Shown one piece after another: positions 27,656 through 35,625 of a DNA stretch of 36,700 nt. The DNA is from Cryomorphaceae bacterium ASP10-05a (GTDB lineage Bacteria > Bacteroidota > Bacteroidia > Flavobacteriales_D > Sanyastnellaceae): the NCBI GenBank assembly GCA_000981645.1, contig LAQC01000021.1:17191-53890 (forward strand), given 5' to 3'. Positions within the stretch are counted from its first letter, which is position 1; each line of letters opens with the position of its first letter. The position numbers and the translations under genes are program-made. The notes under the pieces were generated by a model. That model ran no database searches, was not told where the DNA came from, and saw only the letters and a list, made by a program, of their open reading frames with translations.

Positions 27656-27669
27656 GCGTTGCAAAGATA
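27656..27669 (-). promoter_or_regulatory. Promoter with TATCTTTG fused to the CAACGC motif
   Basis: The minus strand reads TATCTTTGCAACGC: an exact -7 element whose TTTG overlaps the recurrent TTGCAACGC motif, followed by TTAAA. It lies 19 bases before the ATG at 27636. TTTA about 20 bases upstream of the -7 element may be the -33 part. This is the clearest case linking the motif to a promoter. Confidence 0.6.
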
Positions 27670-27772
27670 TTACATCTTTTACTCTTACCTAAATTAGACG
27701 GTGAAATCGTGAAAAGTGTTGTTTCAAAAGGAAAATATATAACCCTATAGTATAAATTAACGTAGAGTAAAC

Positions 27773-27803
27773 TTGTTTAGCTGACTGTATTTAAAGATAT
27801 TTG
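27773..27803 (+). promoter_or_regulatory. Promoter of the DUF6089-like gene
   Basis: TTG (27773-27775) and GATATTTG (27796-27803) are 20 bases apart, one mismatch from TTG-N17-23-TAnnTTTG, and 38 bases before the ATG. The rest of the 205-bp divergent region (27637-27841) shows nothing else recognisable besides the promoter of the minus-strand gene. Confidence 0.45.
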
Positions 27804-27841
27804 TATGTAAGAATCAGACTCTATTAGCAATATAAATAAAG

Positions 27842-28882
27842 ATGATGAATAGAATTTTACTTGTAGCCACTCTCATTTTATCCGTAATTTCAGCAGATGC
27901 CCAGTATAAATGGGATTTCGGAGTAAAAGCAGGCGGGTCTAATTATCTTGGTGATATTGGAGGTCAGGAACTGACTAGAAGAGATTTCATTTGGGATATG
28001 CGCTTGGATGATACACGAATGAACTATTCAGTGTTTGCTAGAAGAAAAATGAATAAAAGATGGGCGTTAGCAGCCAACGCTGACTATATAAGCGTTTGGG
28101 GAATTGATGCTAATTCGTCCAATCCAGGACGAAGAGCACGAAATTTAAATTTTAGAAATAGAATAGTTGAATTAGGTGGTAGAGCTGAATTAACCGTTTT
28201 CTATGACAATGATGTAGGAGGTAAAGGATATTATGATCCAGATTACCGTTTTTTCGTATTTGCAGGACTAGCAGGTTTTTATCATAATCCTCAAGGTCAG
28301 ATTTTTGGTGCAGTAGATGATGCTGGAAATATCCTGAACTCAAGTTATAAAAGCCAATGGTACGACTTAAGACCTTTCAGGACTGAAAATCAAGAGTCGG
28401 AATATGAGAAAATTGGTCTTGCTGTTCCGGTTGGAGTAGGGATGTATTTCACATTCAACAAGCAGTTTAGATTAGGATGGGAGCTGAATTGGAGAACAAC
28501 ATTCTCGGATTATATAGATGATGTAAGCGGTCAATATGGAGATATAGCTGAAATTGCAGCTAGAGATGGAGGGGATCTTGGAGCAGCTTTAGCTCAGCAG
28601 AGCAATCAAAATATTATAGACCTGATCAATGGTGATCCGGAAACCGATGGATTAGCGGGGTCGATTTATGACCACCAGTGGTCAGATAATGAAACTACAG
28701 ATGCTGCTGGAAATTCTGAGCCACTATTGAATAAAAGAGGAGACCCTACACATAATGATTCATATATGACAATGGCCGTAACAGGGAGTTATGTTATAAG
28801 AGGAACAAGCACTTTCTATAAGGCAAAATACTCTTGGTTAAACCAGAGAAGAGGGTCTAGAAGATCAAGGGCTAAGTTCTAA
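27842..28882 (+). CDS. DUF6089-like outer-membrane beta-barrel protein
   Basis: This encodes 346 residues. It has a signal peptide (about 1-20, LLVATLILSVISADA, ending before QYKWDFGVKAGGSNYLGDIGG). The mature start KWDFGVKAGGSNYLGDIGG, the RDFIWDMRLDDTRMNYSVFARRKMNKRWAL segment and the alternating aromatic strands fit the DUF6089/porin-like small outer-membrane barrels of Bacteroidota. The middle contains strands RNRIVELGGRAELTVFY and FFVFAGLAGFYHNP; the C-terminus is a basic tail (LNQRRGSRRSRAKF) and not the aromatic end of classical barrels. The ATG at 27842 is followed at once by a second ATG, and either may be used. It is divergent from the T9SS-secreted protein gene and is closed by a strong intrinsic terminator. 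Function unknown; structural or T9SS-accessory roles are speculative. Confidence 0.8.
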   Translation: MMNRILLVATLILSVISADAQYKWDFGVKAGGSNYLGDIGGQELTRRDFIWDMRLDDTRMNYSVFARRKMNKRWALAANADYISVWGIDANSSNPGRRARNLNFRNRIVELGGRAELTVFYDNDVGGKGYYDPDYRFFVFAGLAGFYHNPQGQIFGAVDDAGNILNSSYKSQWYDLRPFRTENQESEYEKIGLAVPVGVGMYFTFNKQFRLGWELNWRTTFSDYIDDVSGQYGDIAEIAARDGGDLGAALAQQSNQNIIDLINGDPETDGLAGSIYDHQWSDNETTDAAGNSEPLLNKRGDPTHNDSYMTMAVTGSYVIRGTSTFYKAKYSWLNQRRGSRRSRAKF

Positions 28883-28903
28883 GAAGAACTTCAACAAAAT
28901 TAT

Positions 28904-28936
28904 AAGAGCGAACTGTTTTAGTTGGCTCTTTTTTTT
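28904..28936 (+). terminator. Intrinsic terminator after the DUF6089-like gene
   Basis: AAGAGC, a G-G mismatch, AACT, a five-base loop, AGTT and GCTCTT form a stem of about 10 pairs followed by at least six further Ts. It lies 22 bases after the stop. On the minus strand the same hairpin is followed by TTATAATTTTG, so it may also act for the convergent polysaccharide cluster ending at 28947. Confidence 0.8.
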
Positions 28937-28946
28937 GTCAAATAGT

Positions 28947-29690
28947 TTAAAAGAATTGCTTGATCTTACTCAGAGGTTTTCTGATTAGTGTGAATAAGTT
29001 GGGTTTGAGGCCATTTAATTTCCAGGCCTTTCTGTCTTCTCTGTTAGCTCGGAGTCTATTGCTAAGACTTACATTACTTTCTCCTCCAGTTCTCATAAGT
29101 GTGATTGTTTCAGGGAGGTAGGAAGTAGATATGCCGTGCTTGTGGAGCACTCTCAACATGAATTCGTAATCGGCTGCAGACTTTAATGAGGTGTTGTATT
29201 CCCCGTACTTCTCATAAACCCATTTTTTAACAAAGAATGTTGGGTGAGGTGGCATCCATCCTTTTAGAAATAAATTGTGTTTGTATTCGCCAGACTTCCA
29301 AGTTCTTATTATTTTCTTCGGGTTCAGCCTATCTACATAAACTAAGTCAGCATAGATAGAATCAGAATTGTTCTTATTGATAGCAGCGACTATGTTAGAA
29401 ATTACAGAATTGTTGGCGTAAAAGTCATCAGAATTTAGAATACCAACAAGGTCTCCACTGGCTTTTTTAACCCCCTTATTCATGGCGTCATAAATACCTT
29501 TGTCTGGTTCAGATGTGACGTGAGATATAGAGTTCTTATACTTCTCTATTATTTTTGGAGTGTTATCTTTGGAAGCGCCATCAATAATGATATATTCAAT
29601 ATCACTATAATCTTGTGCTAGGACAGATTTAATAGTATCTTCAAGAGTTTCTTGACTATTGTAGCAAATCGTAATTATCGAGACTTTCAC
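28947..29690 (-). CDS. Family 2 glycosyltransferase
   Basis: This encodes 247 residues with the GT-A fold typical of WcaA-type family 2 transferases. The N-terminus is VSIITICYNSQETLEDTIKSVLAQDY, then YIIIDGASKDNTPKIIEKY, DKGIYDAMNKGVKKASGDLVGILNSDD with the metal-binding SDD (residues 87-89), and a later acceptor region with HPTFFVKKWVYEKYG and AADYEFMLRVLHKHG. It would add one sugar to a lipid-linked surface glycan at the cytoplasmic face. The start is GTG at 29690, overlapping the stop of the WcaF-like gene by 4 bases (GTGA). It is the last gene of the minus-strand polysaccharide cluster and faces the terminator at 28904-28936. Donor and acceptor sugars cannot be read from the sequence. 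Confidence 0.92.
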   Translation of the reverse strand: MKVSIITICYNSQETLEDTIKSVLAQDYSDIEYIIIDGASKDNTPKIIEKYKNSISHVTSEPDKGIYDAMNKGVKKASGDLVGILNSDDFYANNSVISNIVAAINKNNSDSIYADLVYVDRLNPKKIIRTWKSGEYKHNLFLKGWMPPHPTFFVKKWVYEKYGEYNTSLKSAADYEFMLRVLHKHGISTSYLPETITLMRTGGESNVSLSNRLRANREDRKAWKLNGLKPNLFTLIRKPLSKIKQFF

Positions 29691-30238
29691 TGGACTTTTC
29701 TTTCTTTAATTTCTACTGCAGGATTGCCTCTATAAATACAAAATGGCTTCAGGTTCTTGCTAGTGGCAGACTGAATAGATAGAATGCTATGAGAAAAACA
29801 AGTTACACCTCCTGACACGATTGATTTAGCGCCAATCCAAACTCCATTTTCTAGAACGATTGGTTTAGCTATTAAATCAAAAGTTGAAGTTGAAAAATTA
29901 TGATTTCCACAGAGTAAAAGTGCTCCTTGGGAAATGCAGCAATTTTCACCAATCGTAACTAGCTCAAGGTTGTCTATCCATACATTCTCTCCAATCCACG
30001 TATTAGCCCCAATGGTTAATTTCCATGGATACTTAATGTTAACACTTGGCTTAATTACTACGCGGGCACCAATATTGGCACCGAACATCTTGAGTAAGCT
30101 TCTTTTTAGACCATATAGCGGTACTAGACTAGACTTAAAAATAAGGATGTTTACATAGTACCAAATTATCCTTTTGAACGCACCTCCAGAATCAAAATCT
30201 TTATTCTCAAAAGTGGATAAGTCAACTTCTTTATTCAT
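29687..30238 (-). CDS. wcaF: WcaF-like hexapeptide-repeat acetyltransferase
   Basis: This encodes 183 residues, the size of WcaF-type acetyltransferases. An N-terminal segment (FKRIIWYYVNILIFKSSLVPLYGLKRSLLKMFGA) typical of this subfamily precedes a left-handed beta-helix of hexapeptide repeats (VVIKPSVNIKYP, LTIGANTWIGENVWIDN, VTIGENCCISQGALLLCGNHN, KPIVLENGVWIGAKSIVSGGV) and ends in YRGNPAVEIKER. The His in GNHN fits the catalytic residue. It would acetylate a sugar of the surface polysaccharide or its lipid-linked precursor. It starts 7 bp after the GT4 gene and overlaps the GT2 gene by 4 bp. The symbol is by family resemblance. Confidence 0.85.
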   Translation of the reverse strand: MNKEVDLSTFENKDFDSGGAFKRIIWYYVNILIFKSSLVPLYGLKRSLLKMFGANIGARVVIKPSVNIKYPWKLTIGANTWIGENVWIDNLELVTIGENCCISQGALLLCGNHNFSTSTFDLIAKPIVLENGVWIGAKSIVSGGVTCFSHSILSIQSATSKNLKPFCIYRGNPAVEIKERKVQ

Positions 30239-30245
30239 TGTGGTA

Positions 30246-31418
30246 TTAAATAGTGTTCGAGAACAAAAGGCGATTATACTCTAAAGCCTCCTTATTCTTC
30301 GAAGTGGAATTTCCAAAGATAAAAGCATTTTCACTCCATCGGTCATATTCTTTTTGAGACATTTCTAGGCATTGTTTAATAGCGTTTCTAAATTTTTTCA
30401 GATCTGTCAAAGATATGTCCCAGCCGATTTCTTTTTCCTCGAGATTTAACCAGGGAGTTCTGTCAGAAATAATTACGGGTTTTGAAGAAAGAAATGACTC
30501 TACTATTGAGTGACCAAAGTTTTCGTTTTGTGTAGTTAAGAAAAGAAAGTGATGCTTATTTAAAGTTGATTGAACGTCTCTTGGGTTGATGCTCCCGTGG
30601 TGAGTAACACTAATGTTATCAGGTAGACCAGAGATAATAGACCTACACTGCTCCCAATACTCCTTATCTTCGATAGGGCCATAAATACTATAAGTGATTT
30701 CACCTTGAAAATCACTGTCTAAAATGCTTAATGAATGCTTTAGGTTTTTCACTTCGGAAATTCGAGAAATATAGAATAAGTTAAGTTCGTTTTTTTCTTT
30801 TTTTCTTTTTACATACCCGTTTTCGGATTGACTAGGAAGATTTTGAGCAATGTGAATATTTACGGAATTTCCAAAGGCAGATAGAACCTCCTTTTTTTCT
30901 AATTCAGAAGAAACATGCCACGTAATACCCTTGAATAATCTTAGGCTTTTAGCTATAAACAGAAAGATTTTCTTTTTCGTTTTTTTTAATTTCAAAGAAC
31001 CAGACCCTAACATTCCTCGGGGAGCTAAAATCAGCTTCGATCCAGTGTTTAAGTTTTTAGCCAGAAATAAGGGTAAAAGACTGAATTTAAATGAAAATAG
31101 ACTGTTGAAATAGATACTCTCGAATTCTTGAATCTTTAAAATAGAGAGGAAAGTTTTTTTAGTTCTGTTTTCTGCAGATAGATAGATTACTTCAGAATTC
31201 GAGGAGCTTTTTAGCCATTTATTGGGAGTTATACCCACCAATTCATTTCCGCTACCAATGTCACAATTAGACGTACATATATAAAAGAAGTAATCCTTTT
31301 CTAATGCATTAACCATATTAAAAACAGACTGAATAGGGCCGCCTGCTAAGTATGCTGGACGATACCAATCTATGAATATTAAAATCTTCTTCTTATGAGT
31401 CGATTCCATTCGCTGCAA
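30246..31418 (-). CDS. Family 4 (GT-B) glycosyltransferase
   Basis: This encodes up to 390 residues with GT-B architecture. The N-terminal domain begins KKILIFIDWYRPAYLAGGPIQSVFNMV, a typical glycine-rich acceptor-side loop. The C-terminal donor domain has LNLFYISRISEVKNL, YSIYGPIEDKEYWEQC, HHGSINPRDVQSTLNKHHFLFLTTQNENFGHSIVESFLSSKPVIIS, which includes the GT4 E-x7-E signature (ENFGHSIVE), and IGWDISL. It would transfer a sugar to a surface-glycan precursor. ATGs at 31418 and 31409 are both possible; either overlaps the asparagine synthase stop (by 26 or 17 bp), implying coupled translation. Sugar specificity unknown. Confidence 0.9.
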   Translation of the reverse strand: MQRMESTHKKKILIFIDWYRPAYLAGGPIQSVFNMVNALEKDYFFYICTSNCDIGSGNELVGITPNKWLKSSSNSEVIYLSAENRTKKTFLSILKIQEFESIYFNSLFSFKFSLLPLFLAKNLNTGSKLILAPRGMLGSGSLKLKKTKKKIFLFIAKSLRLFKGITWHVSSELEKKEVLSAFGNSVNIHIAQNLPSQSENGYVKRKKEKNELNLFYISRISEVKNLKHSLSILDSDFQGEITYSIYGPIEDKEYWEQCRSIISGLPDNISVTHHGSINPRDVQSTLNKHHFLFLTTQNENFGHSIVESFLSSKPVIISDRTPWLNLEEKEIGWDISLTDLKKFRNAIKQCLEMSQKEYDRWSENAFIFGNSTSKNKEALEYNRLLFSNTI

Positions 31419-33270
31419 GCCAATTTTCTAAAACTATTAAATGCCATACCCGAGACCAGCTAATAAGCTTATCTCCTTTTAAAAAGCGATTCCATAGGGA
31501 AGAAACGCCTTGTGAGTTGAAACAATCTCTTTTTCCTAAATTGTTTAAATGTGCTTCGCAATAATCCTTTAATTCTCCTTTTATCCAACTTTCCCATGGA
31601 AAGGTGAAACCCATTTTAGGACGATTTACTATTTCATCTGGAAGTAAGTCTCCCAATGATTCGACCAGTAATCGTTTGGGTGAGTGTGGATACTTCATTT
31701 TGTCATCCAGCATTAAAGCGTATTCAACTAGTCTATGGTCCAAGAAAGGCACTCTCACTTCTAGCGCATGAGCCATACTCATTTGATCAGAATCACGAAG
31801 TAAGATGTTTTGCATATATGTGGTGATTTCCATAATAGAAACCTTACTAATAACTTCTAAGCCATTCTTATCTGCTGAAATATCTAGCGCTTTGCAATGC
31901 GATAACAAAGGGTTAGCCGTCTTTTCAGAATAAGTTAACAAGGAGTTTATTTCTCTGTCAAACAGGACTTTTCGATTTACAGAATAGGAGTGGGGCAAGT
32001 CAATGTATTCCTGTCCTAAAACATCGGCCATTTTATAACTAGCTACACTTGGTTTAAGGGCCTTTAGCATACTTCCAGCGGCATTTCTAAAAACACCAGC
32101 AAAACTCTTAAGCCACATGTTTTGATTGAGCTGCATGCTTCTTTTGAAGATAGGATATCCAGCAAAAAGTTCATCTCCACCTAAGCCAGATAAGGCCATG
32201 GTAATGCCAGAGGCTTTAGTGACTTTAGAAACCAGGTAAGTATTAGGTCCATCTCCACTAGGGAAATCCATTGACTTGAGCGCATTCGGTATTTCCTTTA
32301 AGAAGTCATCTGCAGTTAAGAGAATTTCGTGGTGATTGGTTTTAAATTTTTTGGCAATTAATTCTGCATAAGGCGCTTCAGAGAACTCTCTTTCATTGAA
32401 AACAACAGAGAATGTTGAAACGGGCATGTCACTGTCTTCAGACATAAGTCCAACTATAGCAGAGCTATCAATCCCTCCACTAAGAAATGCTCCGTAAGGC
32501 ACGTCAGCCCTCATCCTGTAATTAACACTAGACTTAAGAAGAGACTTTATTTTCGTTTTTACTTGAGTTTCATCTTTTAGATTCCCGAAGCTTTTAGGTT
32601 CTGAAATTTCCCAATATTTACTTAGAATTCTCTCGTTGTCATTTAGTACTAAATAATGACCTGCTGGAATGGAATGAACATTCTCTATGAGTGTTCTAGG
32701 AGTATGAACAGTTTGGTATCTCAAGTATTCAATCAGGTTATTTCTATCTAGTTTTCTTTTGATTAAGCCAGATTCGAGTAGAGCTCTTAATTCGCTGCTA
32801 AAAATGAAAGAATCATCTGTTTCTGAATAGTAAAGCGGTTTTATTCCTAATCTATCTCGAGCGATGATCAGCTGTTTTTTGGTTTTATCCCAAATAGCCA
32901 AGCTGAACATCCCGTTAAGTTTAGATAAAAAATCGATGCCCCATTTGGCATAAGCTGCAAGAACAACTTCAGTATCTGATGAAGTAGAAAAACTATAGCT
33001 GGTGCCAATTTCTTTTCTGAGCTCTTCGAAATTATAAACTTCTCCGTTGAAAATAAAAACTAGGTTCCCATCAGTCGAATAGTAGGGTTGGTTAGAGGCA
33101 TCTGAAGTGTCTATAATGCTTAATCTTCTGTGGCCTAGAGCTACAGCGTCATCAGTGTATATGCCATCGTTATCTGGCCCTCTATGGGCTAGTTTAGCAT
33201 TCATAGATTGAATGACCCCTTTTGGGTTCTCAATAGATTCTAATCCGAGTATTCCGTTTATTCCGCACAT
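31393..33270 (-). CDS. asnB: Glutamine-hydrolysing asparagine synthase, polysaccharide-cluster type
   Basis: This encodes 625 residues. The class II glutaminase domain starts with the required Cys2 (MCGINGILG), with AHRGPDNDG, LGHRRLSIID and FNGEVYNFEEL. The synthetase domain has the ATP-pyrophosphatase loop SGGIDSS (residues 264-270), followed by ALSGLGGDELFAGYP and LEVRVPFLDHRLVEYAL. All key motifs are present, so it should transfer amide nitrogen from glutamine. In surface-polysaccharide clusters such AsnB paralogs often amidate a sugar acid instead of making free asparagine; that is inferred here from context. It is 46 bp downstream of a GT4 gene and overlaps the next GT4 gene. A weak -7-like element lies in the upstream gap. 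Confidence 0.93.
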   Translation of the reverse strand: MCGINGILGLESIENPKGVIQSMNAKLAHRGPDNDGIYTDDAVALGHRRLSIIDTSDASNQPYYSTDGNLVFIFNGEVYNFEELRKEIGTSYSFSTSSDTEVVLAAYAKWGIDFLSKLNGMFSLAIWDKTKKQLIIARDRLGIKPLYYSETDDSFIFSSELRALLESGLIKRKLDRNNLIEYLRYQTVHTPRTLIENVHSIPAGHYLVLNDNERILSKYWEISEPKSFGNLKDETQVKTKIKSLLKSSVNYRMRADVPYGAFLSGGIDSSAIVGLMSEDSDMPVSTFSVVFNEREFSEAPYAELIAKKFKTNHHEILLTADDFLKEIPNALKSMDFPSGDGPNTYLVSKVTKASGITMALSGLGGDELFAGYPIFKRSMQLNQNMWLKSFAGVFRNAAGSMLKALKPSVASYKMADVLGQEYIDLPHSYSVNRKVLFDREINSLLTYSEKTANPLLSHCKALDISADKNGLEVISKVSIMEITTYMQNILLRDSDQMSMAHALEVRVPFLDHRLVEYALMLDDKMKYPHSPKRLLVESLGDLLPDEIVNRPKMGFTFPWESWIKGELKDYCEAHLNNLGKRDCFNSQGVSSLWNRFLKGDKLISWSRVWHLIVLENWLAANGIDS

Positions 33271-33281
33271 TTGTTACACTG

Positions 33282-33289
33282 TAAAGGTA
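33282..33289 (-). promoter_or_regulatory. Weak -7-like element upstream of asnB
   Basis: The minus strand reads TACCTTTA, one base from TAnnTTTG, 11 bases before the asnB ATG, in the only sizeable gap (46 bp) inside the polysaccharide cluster. There is no good -33 element. It may be an internal promoter or chance. Confidence 0.25.
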
Positions 33290-33316
33290 AAAAAGACAAT
33301 CAGAATAGCGAGTTAT

Positions 33317-34348
33317 TTAATCGATCAATTCTAGTGCTGTTTGCGCCCACTTTTCAGGAGTAATTTTCTGAGCCATTTTAAGACTGTGACTCCCCATTTT
33401 GAGTATTTCTGAATCTTCCAATTCTGTGAATTTGGTTATGGCTTTATAGATAGATTCTGAATTCTTATGTTTAAAGGTAAATCCATTTTCACCCTCTTCT
33501 AAAAATGATGTAGCGGCCCCTATTTTATCTGAACATAAGAGAACTAATCCAGATGCAGCCATTTCATGAACGACTACTCCCCAAGGCTCCTTGTGGCTCG
33601 GTAAAACGAAGGCATCACACTCATTTACTAATTCGGCAAGTTCAGCAGGTTGTAGAAACCCATGATGAACGATACTCTCATGTAGGGCTCTGTTCTCCCA
33701 TAAATCTCCATTTCCCGCACAGTGAAGTTCCCACTCGGAGTGCTGGTTAGATTTTAATCTAACAAAGGCATCCCAAAGTTCATAGATTCCTTTGAATTCT
33801 AAATACCTTCCTATAAATAATAATTTTCTGTTTACTCTCTTCGAGGGGTTTGATTTAAATAAATTCAAATCAGCGCAGTAGAATCCAGTTTTATAGTTTT
33901 TAAAGCCGAGCTTTTGGATGAATTCTACCTGTGGCTCTCCAGGTATCCAAGCGGCCGAGAATATTTTCTTGAAGTAGTGCTTAGCGATCTTAGTTTTTAG
34001 TATTTGCTTGAGATCACCTTGCCAGTGATTGTCTAATGTTAAAACTGTATTGCAACGCCCATAAAAGTGTTTACAGCAGTTTATATATCCTTTATCCATC
34101 CACCCTGAGCTGATAATTAGAGATGGGTTTAGTTCTTCTAATAATTCCATTAACTGGGAAGAGTTATAGTCTTCTCGGTTGTATATGCTTACGCCTTCTA
34201 GTTTACGGAACTGAAAAGGAGCCTCGCTGTTGGTAGGCCACTTTACGATATGAATATTTGGGTGTTTGGCAGCTAAGACAGCTATGCAGGCTAATATATA
34301 TTCTGCTAATTCTGAATAGAGAAAGACGATTGGCTTTTTATTTTTCAT
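33317..34348 (-). CDS. Family 4 (GT-B) glycosyltransferase
   Basis: This encodes 343 residues. The N-terminal domain begins PIVFLYSELAEYILACIAVLAAKHP and includes LIISSGWMDKGYINCC. The donor-binding domain shows KLLFIGRYLEFKGIYELWDAF, ELHCAGNGDLWE, HHGFLQPAELAELVNECDAFVLPSHKEPWGVVVHEMAASGLVLLCSD, which includes the E-x7-E signature (EPWGVVVHE), and LEEGENGFTFKHKNSE. These are standard GT4 features, so it should build a surface glycan from nucleotide-sugar donors. It overlaps the polymerase gene by 11 bp at its start and is followed by asnB after 46 bp. It is shorter than many GT4 enzymes but looks complete. Donor and acceptor unknown. Confidence 0.9.
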   Translation of the reverse strand: MKNKKPIVFLYSELAEYILACIAVLAAKHPNIHIVKWPTNSEAPFQFRKLEGVSIYNREDYNSSQLMELLEELNPSLIISSGWMDKGYINCCKHFYGRCNTVLTLDNHWQGDLKQILKTKIAKHYFKKIFSAAWIPGEPQVEFIQKLGFKNYKTGFYCADLNLFKSNPSKRVNRKLLFIGRYLEFKGIYELWDAFVRLKSNQHSEWELHCAGNGDLWENRALHESIVHHGFLQPAELAELVNECDAFVLPSHKEPWGVVVHEMAASGLVLLCSDKIGAATSFLEEGENGFTFKHKNSESIYKAITKFTELEDSEILKMGSHSLKMAQKITPEKWAQTALELID

Positions 34349-35609
34349 TCGCTAAGTTCAGTTTTTCTTGAGAAATCTTCGAGGCGTAATAGTATAACCA
34401 GATGAAAAAAGGAAACCCATTATAAAAGTAGTGTCCTTGTCGAACTAGATGCACAATAATGATAATTAAGCAGCCTACTGAGATGAGCCAATATTCTTCA
34501 TTTAGGGCTTTTTTTCTGGGGATGTAATTTTTAATTAGAAAGAACAGAAAAAATCCTGTTCCAAAAATCCCTGTTTCTGAGAGGAGTCTTAAAAACATAG
34601 AATTGGCGTCTGCAGAATTAAACTCTATGTCTACTACCCCAATTTGATTGGTAAGAGAATATTTATCAAAGGCTATGAGGTGTGAGCCTATACCAGATCC
34701 GAATAGAGGGTTTTTTAAGAAATTAGTAGTGGCTACGTGATAATTATTGTAGAGGACAAAGCTTGAGCCGTGGATGTCATAATTATAAATATTCTGATTA
34801 GAAAAAATCTCAAAAGTTCCGTCAGCTCTCTCTTTAAACTCATCTATGGTGTTGTACACCAAGAAAAAAGCTAGTGCTGTCACTGGCCCTACAAATACCG
34901 CTGCGGTGATAAACCCCTTTCTTACGAGTAGAAAAATTAGGGCTATGAAGAAAGCGAAAATTCCTAGAGATGAAAATGACAAGAAATACATTAGAATTAT
35001 TACGATACACTTTTTCTTAGTCAGAAATAGTGAAGAGTTGGTAGTGATGTTGTAAAGCGAAACAAACATTGCTGGAGCTAAACTGGCTGCTACATAAGAG
35101 GGTTCCGAAAAAATACTATTTACCCGAATTCCTAGACCGCCAGGAGATAAGGACCATTTATTTAGTATCCAGTTAAACCTATAAAGCGGTGTAATCCCAA
35201 GGTGCCACGCAACAAACTGCACTATTCCTATGATAGCAAATATGTAACATGCAGACATGTAAATTGTAAAAAGCCTCTCTAAGTTGAATTTATAGTGCTC
35301 TAAAATGAGGTGAAAGAAGAGAAGAGAGGTGAAAAAACCGATGCTTATCTTAAGAAATTGGCTCCATGTATTATCTCCTAGCTGAATGTAAATTACTCCC
35401 ATGACTGTGAGTGGGATAAATATTTTTAAAATGATTCTAGATACACCATATTTCATAACGAAAATTGGAAGTAGGAGGAAAATAGGGATATAGCTCAAAT
35501 ATATTTCCGCGGGAGATTTTGTAATCACGTAAGAATTGAAGAATATAGAAATCACCAGCAAAAAATCAATCGCTCGTTCAGATAATATTGGTTTTTGCAG
35601 TGTAGTCAT
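34338..35609 (-). CDS. O-antigen polymerase/ligase-like membrane protein (Wzy/WaaL type)
   Basis: This encodes 423 residues that are very hydrophobic, with about 10-12 membrane segments. Between segments are features common in Wzy_C-type polymerases and ligases: IFSEPSYVAASLAPAMFVSLY, a large outward loop (about 255-305, with DGTFEIFSNQNIYNYDIHG), FLKNPLFGSGIGSHLIAFDKY, and SADANSMFLRLLSETGIFGTGFFLFFLIKNY near the end. It would polymerise or ligate surface-glycan repeat units on the periplasmic side of the inner membrane. Polymerase and ligase cannot be told apart from sequence alone; its place in a glycosyltransferase cluster favours polymerase. It lies 16 bp after the acyltransferase gene and overlaps the following GT4 gene by 11 bp. 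Confidence 0.85.
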   Translation of the reverse strand: MTTLQKPILSERAIDFLLVISIFFNSYVITKSPAEIYLSYIPIFLLLPIFVMKYGVSRIILKIFIPLTVMGVIYIQLGDNTWSQFLKISIGFFTSLLFFHLILEHYKFNLERLFTIYMSACYIFAIIGIVQFVAWHLGITPLYRFNWILNKWSLSPGGLGIRVNSIFSEPSYVAASLAPAMFVSLYNITTNSSLFLTKKKCIVIILMYFLSFSSLGIFAFFIALIFLLVRKGFITAAVFVGPVTALAFFLVYNTIDEFKERADGTFEIFSNQNIYNYDIHGSSFVLYNNYHVATTNFLKNPLFGSGIGSHLIAFDKYSLTNQIGVVDIEFNSADANSMFLRLLSETGIFGTGFFLFFLIKNYIPRKKALNEEYWLISVGCLIIIIVHLVRQGHYFYNGFPFFIWLYYYASKISQEKLNLANEK

Positions 35610-35625
35610 ACCGGTAAAGCTTTTG

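Noticed and set aside
31901-31915. TTTGCAATGCG near-copy of the TTGCAACGC motif inside asnB
   Set aside because: It differs by one base, lies in the middle of a coding sequence and shows no adjoining promoter element.
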